Shown here piece by piece: positions 14,125 through 23,355 of a stretch of DNA of 43,326 bases. This DNA comes from Lachnospiraceae bacterium. Lineage in GTDB: Bacteria; Bacillota; Clostridia; Lachnospirales; Lachnospiraceae. Location: NCBI GenBank assembly GCA_900771995.1, contig CAAGQC010000063.1:1-43326 (forward strand), in the 5' to 3' direction. The number at the start of each line of letters is the position of its first letter. The stretch's first letter is position 1. A program made the translations under genes and the position numbers. The notes under the pieces were generated by a model, which searched no databases, was not told the origin of the DNA, and saw only the letters and a program-made list of their open reading frames with translations.

Positions 14125-15057
14125 ATGAGAGTAAGACACAGTAAAGGATTGGCTCTGGTAGGAGCATGTATATTATTTGCCATGAGTCTGGCAGCCTGCG
14201 GCAACAGTGATACTGCAGCAGATGCAGCAAACACAGCATCTTCCGCAGAAGTAAGCAGCGTGGCAGAGAGCACCGCAGCAGAAAGCAGCGCAGCTGCACC
14301 CGCAGAGACCACCGCAGACCTGTCCGGCAGCATTTCCATGGTAGGAAGTACTTCTATGGAGAAGTTAGCCAATGCATTGAGCGAAGCTTTCATGGAAGAA
14401 TATCCTGATGTAACCGTAACTGCTGAGTTCGTAGGATCCGGTGCAGGCATCGAAGCTGTTACCAACGGAACCGCAGATATCGGTAACTCTTCCAGAAGCT
14501 TAAAGGATGAGGAAAAGGCAGCAGGTGTTGTAGAGAATGTAGTAGCGATCGATGGTATTGCCGTATGTGTAGATCCCGCTAACGAAGTAGCAGATCTGAC
14601 CAAAGAGCAGCTGACGAACATCTACAATGGCACAATTACCAACTGGAAAGAAGTCGGTGGCGCGGATGAGCCTATCATCGTGATCGGCCGTGAGGCAGGT
14701 TCCGGTACCAGAGGAGCTTTCGAAGAGCTGGTTGACCTGAAGGATGCCTGCAAATATGCAAACGAACTGGACAGCACCGGTGCTGTGATCGCTAAAGTAG
14801 CATCTACTCCCGGAGCTATCGGATACGCTTCCCTGGATGCACTGGATGATAGTGTTAAGGCACTTTCCCTGGAAGGTGTAGAAGCTACCGCAGAGAACAT
14901 CAAGGCCGGTAACTACTTCCTGAGCAGACCCTTCGTAATGGCTACCAAGGGTGAGATCTCCGAGCAGAACGATCTGGTACAGGCATGGTTCGACTTTGTA
15001 CTGGGTGACGAAGGACAGCAGGTTGCTTCCGAAGTTGGTCTGATCACTGTAAAGTAA
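14125..15057 (+). CDS. pstS: Phosphate ABC transporter, substrate-binding lipoprotein PstS
   Basis: A 310-aa lipoprotein that captures phosphate outside the membrane and delivers it to PstCA. The signal peptide ends in the lipobox SLAAC (Cys25), followed by an Ala/Ser/Thr/Glu linker to about residue 68. The binding domain contains MVGSTSMEKL, the GSGAGIEAV loop and IGREAGSGTRGAF, the Ser/Thr-rich loops that bind phosphate in this family. TGGAGG precedes the ATG at 14125; an upstream ATG at 14065 lacks a ribosome site and would bury the signal peptide. It is the first gene of pstSCAB-phoU under the Pho box. Pho boxes and gene order imply induction in phosphate starvation. Confidence 0.97.
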   Translation: MRVRHSKGLALVGACILFAMSLAACGNSDTAADAANTASSAEVSSVAESTAAESSAAAPAETTADLSGSISMVGSTSMEKLANALSEAFMEEYPDVTVTAEFVGSGAGIEAVTNGTADIGNSSRSLKDEEKAAGVVENVVAIDGIAVCVDPANEVADLTKEQLTNIYNGTITNWKEVGGADEPIIVIGREAGSGTRGAFEELVDLKDACKYANELDSTGAVIAKVASTPGAIGYASLDALDDSVKALSLEGVEATAENIKAGNYFLSRPFVMATKGEISEQNDLVQAWFDFVLGDEGQQVASEVGLITVK

Positions 15058-15086
15058 TAGCCTGACACAGAAAAAGGAAAAAAGCG

Positions 15087-16025
15087 ATGAATAGTGGAAC
15101 ACACGCTTCCGTAATGGGAAACAGAAAAAATAAAGCGGTTGTGGAAACTGTGGCACAAATAGTATTTACCATTTGTGCCTTCTTCGCCGTATTGGCGGTA
15201 GTTTCCATTACCTTATATATGATCATCAGTGGCACTCCGGCAATTTTAAAAGTGGGATTAAAAGAGATTCTGTTCAGTACAGAATGGATGCCGACGGCGG
15301 CAGAGCCGAAATTCGGTATCCTGTGGGTTATCCTGACTTCTATCGTTGGTACAACACTGGCAATTTTACTGGGTGTGCCCATCGGCGTACTGACAGCAGT
15401 ATTTCTGGCAGAGGTGGCACCCAGACCCTTAGCTGCCATTGTAAAGCCTGCGGTAGAGCTGTTAGCCGGCATCCCTTCCGTTATCTACGGACTGTTGGGA
15501 ATCTATTTATTAAATCCTCTCATGTATCAATTAGAAAGACTGATCTTCCGGGGATCCACGACACACCAGTTCACCGGAGGCGCGAACCTGTTGTCTGCAG
15601 TGATCGTACTGGCGATCATGATCCTGCCCACGGTGATCAATATCAGCGAGACTTCCATACGCGCCGTTCCCGCCGGAATCAAATCGTCCTCCCTGGCACT
15701 GGGAGCTTCCCATGTGCAGACTATTTTCCGGTCCATCCTTCCGGCAGCCAAATCCGGAATTGTGACCGCTATCGTTCTGGGAGTGGGACGAGCCATCGGC
15801 GAGGCCATGGCCATCACACTGGTATCCGGCAGCAGCGTAAATGTGCCGTTGCCCTTTAATTCCGTACGATTCCTGACCACAGCCATTGTCAGCGAGATGG
15901 GATATTCCTCCGGACTGCACAGACAGGTGCTGTTCACCATCGGACTGGTACTGTTTGTATTCATTATGATCATCAATATAGTACTGAATAAAATATTGAA
16001 AAAGGGGGCGGACGACAATGAATAA
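15087..16025 (+). CDS. pstC: Phosphate ABC transporter permease PstC
   Basis: A 312-aa inner-membrane permease with about six helices. The binding-protein-dependent transport motif is seen at about residues 200-240 (ASHVQTIFRSILPAAKSGI, then VLGVGRAIGEAMAI), the EAA loop that docks on PstB. It has a typical N-terminal helix (residues about 23-47). An AAAGGAAAAAAG purine tract precedes the ATG. Its last 8 bp overlap the start of pstA, a sign of coupled translation. It forms the channel with PstA. Confidence 0.96.
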   Translation: MNSGTHASVMGNRKNKAVVETVAQIVFTICAFFAVLAVVSITLYMIISGTPAILKVGLKEILFSTEWMPTAAEPKFGILWVILTSIVGTTLAILLGVPIGVLTAVFLAEVAPRPLAAIVKPAVELLAGIPSVIYGLLGIYLLNPLMYQLERLIFRGSTTHQFTGGANLLSAVIVLAIMILPTVINISETSIRAVPAGIKSSSLALGASHVQTIFRSILPAAKSGIVTAIVLGVGRAIGEAMAITLVSGSSVNVPLPFNSVRFLTTAIVSEMGYSSGLHRQVLFTIGLVLFVFIMIINIVLNKILKKGADDNE

Positions 16026-16905
16026 GGACACCTTATATGTAAAAAGAAAACGCCCCACAGACATGCTTCTGCTGGCAGCTATTTATATCTCTGCCGCACT
16101 GGCCGTAGCACTGTTACTGGGAATTATCCTGTATGTCTTCGTAAAGGGTATCCGCACCGTCAACTGGGCTTTCCTGACCACGGTGACCAGTGCCAGAAAG
16201 CAGACCACCGGTATTGCCGGTAACCTGTTGAATACCCTGTACATCATCGTGATCACTCTGCTGATCGCCACACCCATCGGCGTGGGAAGTGCCATTTACC
16301 TGAACGAATATGCAAAGCCCGGCAGGCTGGTCTCCATCATTGAGTTTACCACGGAGACCCTGTCCGGCATTCCTTCCATTATTTTCGGTCTGTTCGGTAT
16401 GATCTTCTTCGGAGAGACTTTGGGCTTCGGCTATTCCCTGCTCACCGGTTCCTTTACCCTGACACTGATGGTGCTGCCGCTGATTACAAGAAATACGCAG
16501 GAAGCACTGCGTACCGTACCGGACAGCTATCGTACCGGTGCCTTGGGAATGGGATCTACCAAATGGCATATGATCCGCACAATCCTGTTACCGTCTTCCA
16601 TGCCCGGTATCGTCACCGGTATCATTCTGGCCCTGGGACGTATTGTGGGAGAATCCGCAGCACTTTTGTTCACCGCAGGAAGCGACTACAAACTGCCGAA
16701 GTTCACCGGAGCTTTTGGGGACAATCTGGCAAAGCTGGCCCACAAGGCCATGGAATCCGGCGGTACCCTGACCATCGAATTGTATTTGCAGATGCAGAAG
16801 GGACAGTATGACAATGCTTTTGGTATCGGCTGCGTTCTGATCATTATCGTGTTGATCCTGAACCTCCTGACCAAGCTGGCGGCGAACAAGCTGAGACGTG
16901 AGTAA
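16018..16905 (+). CDS. pstA: Phosphate ABC transporter permease PstA
   Basis: A 295-aa permease partner of PstC. It has about six membrane helices; the EAA loop is near residues 170-215 (GALGMGSTKWHMIRTILLP, then LALGRIVGESAALLFTAG). A conserved YLNEYAK segment lies at about residue 95. It starts inside the pstC 3' end (ATGAATAA overlap), with GGGGG upstream. A 27-bp gap with AAGGAG separates it from pstB. Confidence 0.96.
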   Translation: MNKDTLYVKRKRPTDMLLLAAIYISAALAVALLLGIILYVFVKGIRTVNWAFLTTVTSARKQTTGIAGNLLNTLYIIVITLLIATPIGVGSAIYLNEYAKPGRLVSIIEFTTETLSGIPSIIFGLFGMIFFGETLGFGYSLLTGSFTLTLMVLPLITRNTQEALRTVPDSYRTGALGMGSTKWHMIRTILLPSSMPGIVTGIILALGRIVGESAALLFTAGSDYKLPKFTGAFGDNLAKLAHKAMESGGTLTIELYLQMQKGQYDNAFGIGCVLIIIVLILNLLTKLAANKLRRE

Positions 16906-16932
16906 GAGAAATCACAAGAAGGAGAAAACTTT

Positions 16933-17691
16933 ATGGCTAACAGTAAAATAACCGTGGAAAATTTGAATCTCCATTACGGAGAGAACCACGCACTGAAAGA
17001 TGTAAATATGGAGATCGCAGACCATGCCATTACCGCATTTATCGGTCCCAGCGGCTGTGGTAAATCCACTTTTCTGCGCTGCCTGAACCGGATGAACGAT
17101 TTGGTGGACGGCTGCAGAGTCGAAGGAAAAGTAATTCTGGACGGAGAGGACATATACGATAAGCGGGTGGATACCACACTGCTTCGCAAAAAGGTGGGTA
17201 TGGTATTCCAGCAGCCCAATCCTTTTCCCATGTCCATCTATGACAATATCGCCTACGGCCCCAGGCTGCATGGCATCAAGAATAAAAAGGAACTGGATGA
17301 GATCGTGGAACGTTCTCTGCAGGGTGCCGCTATTTTTGAAGAGGTAAAGGATCGACTGCACAAATCCGCACTGGGTCTGTCCGGCGGACAGCAGCAGAGA
17401 CTGTGTATTGCCAGAGCGCTGGCAGTATCCCCGGAGGTGCTTCTGATGGATGAACCTACTTCCGCTCTGGATCCCATTTCTACGTTAAAGATCGAGGAAC
17501 TGATGGAGTCCTTGAAGAAAAAATACACCGTGGTCATCGTAACCCACAATATGCAGCAGGCAGCCCGTGTGTCGGACGACACCGCATTTTTCCTGGTAGG
17601 AGAAGTTATCGAGAAAAATGCAACCTCCGAGATCTTTGCAAGACCTCAGGACAAACGGACAGAAGACTACATCACCGGACGGTTTGGATGA
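16933..17691 (+). CDS. pstB: Phosphate ABC transporter ATP-binding protein PstB
   Basis: A 252-aa ATPase that powers PstSCA. Walker A GPSGCGKST is at about residues 38-46, the Q-loop at FQQPNPFP, the signature LSGGQQQR at about 149-156, Walker B LLMDEPTSALD follows it, and the switch His is in VTHNMQQA. Length and motifs are complete. AGAAGGAG precedes the ATG. It is fourth gene of the operon, 30 bp before phoU. Confidence 0.98.
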   Translation: MANSKITVENLNLHYGENHALKDVNMEIADHAITAFIGPSGCGKSTFLRCLNRMNDLVDGCRVEGKVILDGEDIYDKRVDTTLLRKKVGMVFQQPNPFPMSIYDNIAYGPRLHGIKNKKELDEIVERSLQGAAIFEEVKDRLHKSALGLSGGQQQRLCIARALAVSPEVLLMDEPTSALDPISTLKIEELMESLKKKYTVVIVTHNMQQAARVSDDTAFFLVGEVIEKNATSEIFARPQDKRTEDYITGRFG

Positions 17692-17721
17692 TTTTGGATG
17701 AGAAGATAGGAGGAATGGGAG

Positions 17722-18387
17722 ATGTCACCCAGAGTATTATTTGAACAGGATCTTGAGATTTTGAAAAATAAAGTATCCGAGATGGGAGCGCATGCGGAGA
17801 TCAGTTATGACCGTATGGTGTATGGAATTCGTGAGAACAAAGAAGATATTTTGAAAACACTGCTGGATACAGATCATACCATGGTGGATATGCAACGTAG
17901 TATAGAAGCTATGTGTCTGAGCCTGCTGACCAGACAGCAGCCGGTGGCCAGAGATATGCGGCTGGTCAGCGCAGCGCTGAAGGTCGTAACAGACATTGAG
18001 CGGATCGGCGATCATGTGGCGGATATGGTGGAACTGTATCTGCGGATGGGGAATATGAATGCTGACGGAAAGTATGAAAAACTGCTTCTGGAAATGATGG
18101 AGGAAGCCAAGGATATGATCCATAATTCCGTAGAATCCTTCGTAGAGGGAGACGAGGCAAACGCCAGAAAAGTGGTGGAGCATGATGATGTAGTGGATGA
18201 CCTTTTCAACGATGTGAAGGAAGAAATGATGCAGGCCATCCGGGAACAGAATCTGGATGCCGACCGTGTGGTGGATTATCTGATGATGGCGAAATATCTG
18301 GAAAAGGTGGGGGACCATGCGGTAAATATCGCAGAGTGGGCAATCTTCCGTATGACCGGAGACATGGAAGGGGTCAAATTATATTAG
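17722..18387 (+). CDS. phoU: Phosphate signalling protein PhoU
   Basis: A 221-aa protein with the two three-helix-bundle repeats of PhoU. Metal-binding E/D-xxx-D motifs are visible as DIERIGDHVADM (about residues 92-103) and KVGDHAVNIAEW (about 194-205). In Pho systems PhoU links Pst transport state to the PhoR kinase, keeping the response off when phosphate is ample. TAGGAGG lies upstream. It closes the pst operon; a nested palindromic element follows its stop. Confidence 0.95.
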   Translation: MSPRVLFEQDLEILKNKVSEMGAHAEISYDRMVYGIRENKEDILKTLLDTDHTMVDMQRSIEAMCLSLLTRQQPVARDMRLVSAALKVVTDIERIGDHVADMVELYLRMGNMNADGKYEKLLLEMMEEAKDMIHNSVESFVEGDEANARKVVEHDDVVDDLFNDVKEEMMQAIREQNLDADRVVDYLMMAKYLEKVGDHAVNIAEWAIFRMTGDMEGVKLY

Positions 18388-18402
18388 GATCCGACAATCC
18401 CA

Positions 18403-18555
18403 GCAACGATGCAGAACCCCAATTCGCAAAATCGCCTCTGCGAGGCTTACCTTTTGCTCATTGAGGCTTGCTCGCCAAAGAACTCTTGCCATATACTCTT
18501 ACGAATGCTAGCATTCGACGAGTATCCGGCAAGGTTCATGGCTCTGCATCGTTGC
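18403..18555. repeat. Nested palindromic intergenic element (MITE/REP-like or structured RNA)
   Basis: A 13-bp perfect inverted repeat (18403-18415 / 18543-18555, GCAACGATGCAGA) encloses two more structures. One is GCAAAA-N-GCCTC-tgc-GAGGC-N-TTTTGC (18426-18457). The other is a long four-part stem (18485-18533) pairing CTTGCC, ATACTC and CGAATGC with GCATTCG, GAGTAT and GGCAAG around a two-base loop. No ORF is supported inside. It sits between phoU and the Pho box of the Na/Pi gene, so it could be a transcription barrier, a mobile miniature element or a structured RNA. No second copy is seen in this window. Confidence 0.6.
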
Positions 18556-18558
18556 AAT

Positions 18559-18610
18559 TTTACATAAATTTTACATTCACTGGTAACGCATTTTACATAA
18601 GCAAGATAAA
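18559..18610 (+). promoter_or_regulatory. Four-repeat Pho box and -10 of the Na/Pi cotransporter gene
   Basis: Repeats start at 18559 (TTTACA), 18570 (TTTACA), 18581 (TGGTAA, degenerate) and 18592 (TTTACA), exactly 11 bp apart. A -10-like GATAAA follows at 18605-18610, giving nearly the same box-to-promoter distance as at pstS. Two TGTAAA copies further down (18631, 18643) are the same motif on the other strand. Confidence 0.75.
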
Positions 18611-18664
18611 GTGTAGATAGAAACCAAAAATGTAAAGTATTATGTAAAATGAGAGGATTAGAGT

Positions 18665-20485
18665 ATGAGCTTTTTTGATTTACTGAAGATGGTAGGAGGA
18701 CTTGCACTGTTCCTGTATGGAATGAACCTGTTGGGTGACGGATTGTCCCGGGCATCCGGCGGACGATTAGAGCGGATTCTGGAGAAACTGACCAACAATC
18801 CGTTGAAGGCAGTACTCATGGGTGCGGTGGTCACCGGTGTGATCCAGTCCTCCTCCGCCACCACCGTTATGGTAGTCGGCTTTGTCAATTCCGGTATTAT
18901 GAATCTGAAACAGGCGGTAGGTATCATCATGGGTGCCAACATCGGTACCACGGTGACCTCCTGGATCTTAAGTCTGACAGGCATTGAGAGCGATGCTTTC
19001 TGGATCCGTATGCTCAAGCCCAGTTCCTTTTCACCGATTCTGGCGATTGTGGGCGTGGGTATTTTATTGTTTTCCCATAAGGACAAATTGAAAAATGCGG
19101 CAGCCATTCTGGTGGGATTTGCCATTCTGATGTTCGGTATGGACAACATGAGTGCAGCAGTATCACCGCTTGCAAATGTACCGGAATTCACCAATCTTCT
19201 GATCAAATTCCAGAATCCGGTCTTCGGCGTACTGGCAGGAATGATCCTGACGGCAGTGATCCAGTCTTCCTCCGCATCGGTAGGTATTTTACAGGCGCTG
19301 TGTATGACCGGTGCCATCAGCTTCGGTGCGGCAGTTCCTATTATCATGGGACAGAATATCGGTACCTGTGTAACTGCCATGATCTCCGGTATCGGTGCTT
19401 CCCGCAATGCAAAACGTGCGGCTCTGATCCATCTGTATTTTAATATTATCGGAACAATCCTGTTCCTGGGAGTATTTTATACCGTCAATGCCATTCATCC
19501 TTTTGCTTTTCTGGGAGAAGTGGCAACACCTTTTGGTATTGCAGTGGTTCATAGCTGTTTCAATATTGCGGCGACAGCAGTACTGCTTCCCTTCTCCAAC
19601 GGCCTGGTGAAGCTGGCCTGCCTGACACTTCCAACCCATGAGGATGTGAAGGAAATGTCTGAGACAGAGAAGACTTTAAGCTTACTGGATGTACGTTTTC
19701 TGGAGAAGCCTGCCTATGCGGTAGAGCAGAGCAGACAGGTGGCTTCTGTGATGGCGGATAAGTCCAGAGAGGCTATGAATCTGGCCATGGAACTGCTGCA
19801 GAACTTCGATGAGGCGAAGGCGGAGCAGGTGGCACAGATGGAGACTGATGTGGATCGGTTTGAGGATGAACTGGGAACCTATCTGGTGAAGTTAAGTTCC
19901 AAACAGCTTTCCAATAAGGATAGTGAAACTTTAAATACGATCCTGCACTGTATCGGTGATTTTGAGAGAATTTCCGATCATGCCCGCAATATCAAGGAAG
20001 CTGCACAGGAAATGCATGACAAGCAGCTGGTATTCTCCGAAAAGGCACAAGAGGAATTGAAGGTATTCGAGAGAGCCGTGCATGATATTCTGGATATTAC
20101 CATGAACAGTTTTATTAACGGAGATTTGAAGCTGGCAAGACAGGTGGAACCCCTGGAGGAAGTCATCGATGGATTAAGTCTGGATGTGAAGCAGCGGCAT
20201 GTGCGAAGACTCCGCAAGGGAAAATGTACCATTGAACTGGGCTTCATTTTATCCGATGTTATTACGAATTTTGAACGTGTCAGTGACCATTGTTCCAATA
20301 TTGCGGTCTGCCTGGTACAGGTGAACGAGGATGAATTCGATACCCATGCTTATCTGGATGAACTGCGTCAGGAAGATAATATTGATTTCCAGGGGAAGGT
20401 GATGGCATGTCGTGAAAAGTACCAGTTACCGCCTGCAAAGCAGGAACGTCTTGCGGAAAAGAATGCGAAAGCACTTGCGGAGTAA
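18665..20485 (+). CDS. Na+/phosphate cotransporter (PNaS family) with C-terminal PhoU domain
   Basis: A 606-aa protein. The N-terminal half (about 1-310) is a membrane transporter with the two inverted PNaS repeats, marked by IQSSSATTVMVVGF (about 60-75) and IQSSSASVGILQAL (about 199-212); the QSSS motifs bind phosphate and sodium. The C-terminal part (about 340-580) is a PhoU-like helical domain with FERISDHARNI and FERVSDHCSNIA, the same E/D-xxx-D metal motif as PhoU. It resembles YjbB/NptA-type proteins that import or export phosphate. GAGAGGA precedes the ATG. It has its own Pho box and is followed 57 bp later by the PhoP-like regulator gene. Transport direction is not decided by sequence. 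Confidence 0.93.
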   Translation: MSFFDLLKMVGGLALFLYGMNLLGDGLSRASGGRLERILEKLTNNPLKAVLMGAVVTGVIQSSSATTVMVVGFVNSGIMNLKQAVGIIMGANIGTTVTSWILSLTGIESDAFWIRMLKPSSFSPILAIVGVGILLFSHKDKLKNAAAILVGFAILMFGMDNMSAAVSPLANVPEFTNLLIKFQNPVFGVLAGMILTAVIQSSSASVGILQALCMTGAISFGAAVPIIMGQNIGTCVTAMISGIGASRNAKRAALIHLYFNIIGTILFLGVFYTVNAIHPFAFLGEVATPFGIAVVHSCFNIAATAVLLPFSNGLVKLACLTLPTHEDVKEMSETEKTLSLLDVRFLEKPAYAVEQSRQVASVMADKSREAMNLAMELLQNFDEAKAEQVAQMETDVDRFEDELGTYLVKLSSKQLSNKDSETLNTILHCIGDFERISDHARNIKEAAQEMHDKQLVFSEKAQEELKVFERAVHDILDITMNSFINGDLKLARQVEPLEEVIDGLSLDVKQRHVRRLRKGKCTIELGFILSDVITNFERVSDHCSNIAVCLVQVNEDEFDTHAYLDELRQEDNIDFQGKVMACREKYQLPPAKQERLAEKNAKALAE

Positions 20486-20542
20486 GGACTTACAGCGGTA
20501 TAGTTAGTAAGAGAAAGCACAGTCAGAGAGGAGTACTGTGAA

Positions 20543-21229
20543 ATGGCATTGATCTATGTAGTAGAGGATGATAAAAATATTCAGGAGATTGAGACCTTTG
20601 CGCTGGCCAATGTGGGCTATGAGGTAAAAGGGTTTGATTCCGCCACAGACTTCTATGAGGCACTGAATGAGACCACACCGGATCTGATTTTATTGGACAT
20701 CATGCTGCCGGATGAGGATGGTCTGAGCATCGTGAAAAAGCTGCGTACCAGACAGGATACGGTACTGGTGCCGGTGATCATGGTCACGGCGAAGACCACG
20801 GAGATCGATAAGGTTAAGGGACTGGATCTGGGGGCAGATGATTATATCACGAAGCCCTTCGGTGTCATGGAACTGATCTCCCGGGTAAAGGCAATGCTTC
20901 GGAGAAGCCAGAAGAGCCAGGAAAAAGATAAGGTACTGAAGCTTGGCAATATTGTTCTGGACAGAGAGAAACATTCTGTCACGGTGGGTAAGGAGCCGGT
21001 GGAACTGACCTACAAAGAATATGAACTGTTGAAGCTTCTGATGACCAATGCGGGTATCGTGACCACCAGAGAACTGATCCTGGATCGTGTCTGGGGAATT
21101 GATTTCGAGGGAGAATCCCGGACGTTAGACATGCATATCAAGACGTTGCGGCAGAAGCTGAAGGAAGAGGGCAGTCTGATCAAGACCGTGCGTAATGTGG
21201 GATACATTATGAACGGTGAGAAAGCGTAA
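20543..21229 (+). CDS. PhoP/PhoB-like response regulator (OmpR family)
   Basis: A 228-aa regulator. The receiver has acidic residues E8-D9-D10, phospho-acceptor Asp52 (LLDIMLP) and Lys104 (YITKPFG). The winged-helix DNA-binding domain covers about residues 130-225 (ELTYKEYELLKLLM, then RTLDMHIKTLRQKL). GAGGAG lies 9 nt upstream. It is followed 6 bp later by its kinase and lies directly after the pst and Na/Pi genes, so it is the best candidate to bind the Pho boxes at 14010 and 18559. The link to phosphate is inferred from neighbourhood. Confidence 0.9.
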   Translation: MALIYVVEDDKNIQEIETFALANVGYEVKGFDSATDFYEALNETTPDLILLDIMLPDEDGLSIVKKLRTRQDTVLVPVIMVTAKTTEIDKVKGLDLGADDYITKPFGVMELISRVKAMLRRSQKSQEKDKVLKLGNIVLDREKHSVTVGKEPVELTYKEYELLKLLMTNAGIVTTRELILDRVWGIDFEGESRTLDMHIKTLRQKLKEEGSLIKTVRNVGYIMNGEKA

Positions 21230-21235
21230 CCGAAG

Positions 21236-22546
21236 ATGAAGAAAAAGATAAATAAAATGATGCTCCTGATCGCCACGGTGACGATCCTGCTTACCATGGT
21301 GCTGATCACGGTAGTGTATTATGATCTGTTCCGCAGACAGGTGCTGGAGGATTTGAAAAGCTATGGTTCTCTGTTAAAAAGCTGTTCTTCGGTGGAAGAG
21401 ATTGAGACAAACGGAGCGCCTGTGGAATCGGATCTGCGTCTGACACTGATCGGCAGTGACGGACAGGTATTATATGACAATGAGGCAGATTCGGTGGGCA
21501 TGGAGAATCATGCTTCCCGCCCGGAGATTCAGGAGGCCATGCGGGACGGAGAGGGAGAAGCGGTGCGCAATTCCGAGACCCTTTCCCGGTCCACCTTTTA
21601 TTATGCGATCCGTCTGGAGGATGGCAGTGTCTTACGTCTTTCCAAGGATGCCAGAAGCATCTACAGTATTTTCAGTCAGGCGCTGCCCATGATGGTGGGA
21701 ATCTTTATCCTGTTGATGGTGCTGTGCATGGTGGCGGCCAGAGTGTTGACCACGAAGCTGGTGGCTCCCATCGAGAAGCTGGCAGAGAATATCGGGGAAT
21801 GCACGGAGATGCAGACCTACGAGGAACTGACTCCGTTTATGGCTATGATCCGCAAGCAGCATGAGGATATTATGAAAAATGCCAGAATGCGGCAGGAATT
21901 CAGTGCCAATGTGTCCCATGAACTGAAGACGCCTCTCACCTCCATATCCGGTTATGCGGAGCTGATCGAGACTGGGATGGCTTCCGAGCAGGATACGGTG
22001 CGTTTTGCCCATGGAATCCACAACAGTGCCAACCGTCTGCTGACATTGATCAACGATATTATCCGGCTGTCGGAGTTAGACGGAACGGAAGAGGAAGCGG
22101 ATACGGAGCTTTTGAATCTCCATGAGATGGCGAAAAACTGTGTGGAAATGCTGGAAATGAGTGCAGAGAAGCACAATGTGACCATAGCACTGGGCGGTAC
22201 GGAATGCTATGTGACAGCCAACAGGCAGATGATGGAAGAACTGTTATTTAATCTGTGTGATAATGCGATCCGGTATAACAATCCGGGCGGAAGTGTGGAT
22301 GTGCAGACCTATTCCAGAGAGGGACATACCTATCTGGTGGTAAAAGACACCGGTATCGGCATCTCCAAGGAACATCAGGAGAGGATCTTCGAGCGTTTCT
22401 ACCGCGTGGACAAGAGCCGCTCCAAATCCACCGGTGGCACCGGCTTAGGGCTGGCCATTGTTAAACATATCATCGCCAAGAGCCACGCCGAACTGCAGCT
22501 GGAGAGTGAACCCGGAAAAGGAACGACGATACGGGTGATTTTCTGA
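21236..22546 (+). CDS. PhoR-like sensor histidine kinase
   Basis: A 436-aa membrane kinase. Helix 1 is at about residues 9-29, an extracellular domain at about 30-148 (short, as in PhoR), helix 2 at about 150-170. The HisKA segment has phospho-acceptor His228 (NVSHELKTPLTS). The ATP-binding domain shows the N box (FNLCDNAIRYNN), G1 (DTGIGIS) and G2 (GGTGLGLAIV). It lacks an obvious PAS domain. Coupled to the upstream regulator (6-bp gap) and closed by a terminator. It probably senses phosphate through PhoU and Pst. Confidence 0.9.
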   Translation: MKKKINKMMLLIATVTILLTMVLITVVYYDLFRRQVLEDLKSYGSLLKSCSSVEEIETNGAPVESDLRLTLIGSDGQVLYDNEADSVGMENHASRPEIQEAMRDGEGEAVRNSETLSRSTFYYAIRLEDGSVLRLSKDARSIYSIFSQALPMMVGIFILLMVLCMVAARVLTTKLVAPIEKLAENIGECTEMQTYEELTPFMAMIRKQHEDIMKNARMRQEFSANVSHELKTPLTSISGYAELIETGMASEQDTVRFAHGIHNSANRLLTLINDIIRLSELDGTEEEADTELLNLHEMAKNCVEMLEMSAEKHNVTIALGGTECYVTANRQMMEELLFNLCDNAIRYNNPGGSVDVQTYSREGHTYLVVKDTGIGISKEHQERIFERFYRVDKSRSKSTGGTGLGLAIVKHIIAKSHAELQLESEPGKGTTIRVIF

Positions 22547-22568
22547 GAAGTTCGAGTTTAAATTTTCT

Positions 22569-22600
22569 AAGACTTCATTCGAGAGAGTGGAGTCTTTTTT
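22569..22600 (+). terminator. Terminator after the PhoR-like kinase
   Basis: AAGACTTCATTC (22569-22580), loop gaga, GAGTGGAGTCTT (22585-22596): a 12-bp stem with G-T pairs followed by T-residues to 22600. The T-run overlaps the stop codon of the convergent regulator gene. On the minus strand no T-run follows, so it serves mainly the plus strand. Confidence 0.8.
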
Positions 22601-23306
22601 ATGCATGATACTCCGCCAGCAGCTGTTTCGCATAAGCGACGCAGTCTCTGTGCAGGGAGAATTTTTTGCCGTCGCACATGATGACTTTGCGGAAGCCCAG
22701 CTTCTCCATATATCTGCCGTTAAGGATCGTCTTGACGGTGGGAGCGAAGAAGGTGGGGTGATTCTCTATCTGGGAGAACAGGTTGATGGCGGTGGTGGCT
22801 ACCTTTACGGTGCGGCCGTCTTTCAGGGTGACAATGACATTCCGGCCCTCTTCTTCGGCATAGAGAATGTCCGGTTCGGTCACATAGATGGTATCCTCGT
22901 CCTCACGCAGTTCGATGAGAGGAACCGCTTTGGCCATGATCTCCAGAGCATGGTCGATGCTTTGCGCCAGTTCGGCTACCTTGATGGGCTTGTCCAGGAA
23001 GATGACATTCTCCGGATAAGACTGTTCCCTGTAATTGATCCGGGAACAGCATAATACGATAGGGGCGTTGACACCCTGTGCGGAGAGGGCATTTACCACG
23101 TCCGTACCGGTGGTTCCTTCCGTCAGGCACATATCGATATAGAAGGCATCGTACTGCATGGGATTGGCCAGCAGAGAGTTGGAATTGCCGAAAGAATCGG
23201 TATAAATGATACCCGTAGACGCTGCTCTTTTGTCGGATTCTCTTTTCAATAAGCGCTCTAACTGTTTTCTGTCGGCCACATTATCATCACACACTGCTAT
23301 ATGCAT
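22599..23306 (-). CDS. LytTR-type response regulator
   Basis: A 235-aa AgrA/LytR-like regulator. The receiver has Asp7-Asp8 (VCDDN), phospho-acceptor Asp58 (FYIDMCL) and Lys106 (LDKPIK). The C-terminal part (about 135-235) looks like a LytTR DNA-binding domain (DILYAEEEGRNVIVTLKDG, then CDGKKFSLHR). The start at 23306 is chosen for GGGAGG 7 nt upstream. No histidine kinase is adjacent; it ends the argG-DUF1294-regulator gene string on the minus strand. It may answer a distant kinase; the target is unknown. Confidence 0.82.
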   Translation of the reverse strand: MHIAVCDDNVADRKQLERLLKRESDKRAASTGIIYTDSFGNSNSLLANPMQYDAFYIDMCLTEGTTGTDVVNALSAQGVNAPIVLCCSRINYREQSYPENVIFLDKPIKVAELAQSIDHALEIMAKAVPLIELREDEDTIYVTEPDILYAEEEGRNVIVTLKDGRTVKVATTAINLFSQIENHPTFFAPTVKTILNGRYMEKLGFRKVIMCDGKKFSLHRDCVAYAKQLLAEYHA

Positions 23307-23355
23307 ATCGACACCTCCCGGACTTTCTCTCATATAAAAAAGTATAGCATATTTC

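Noticed and set aside
22569..22600. Bidirectional terminator for the LytTR regulator
   Set aside because: On the minus strand the stem is followed by AGAAAATTT rather than a T-run.
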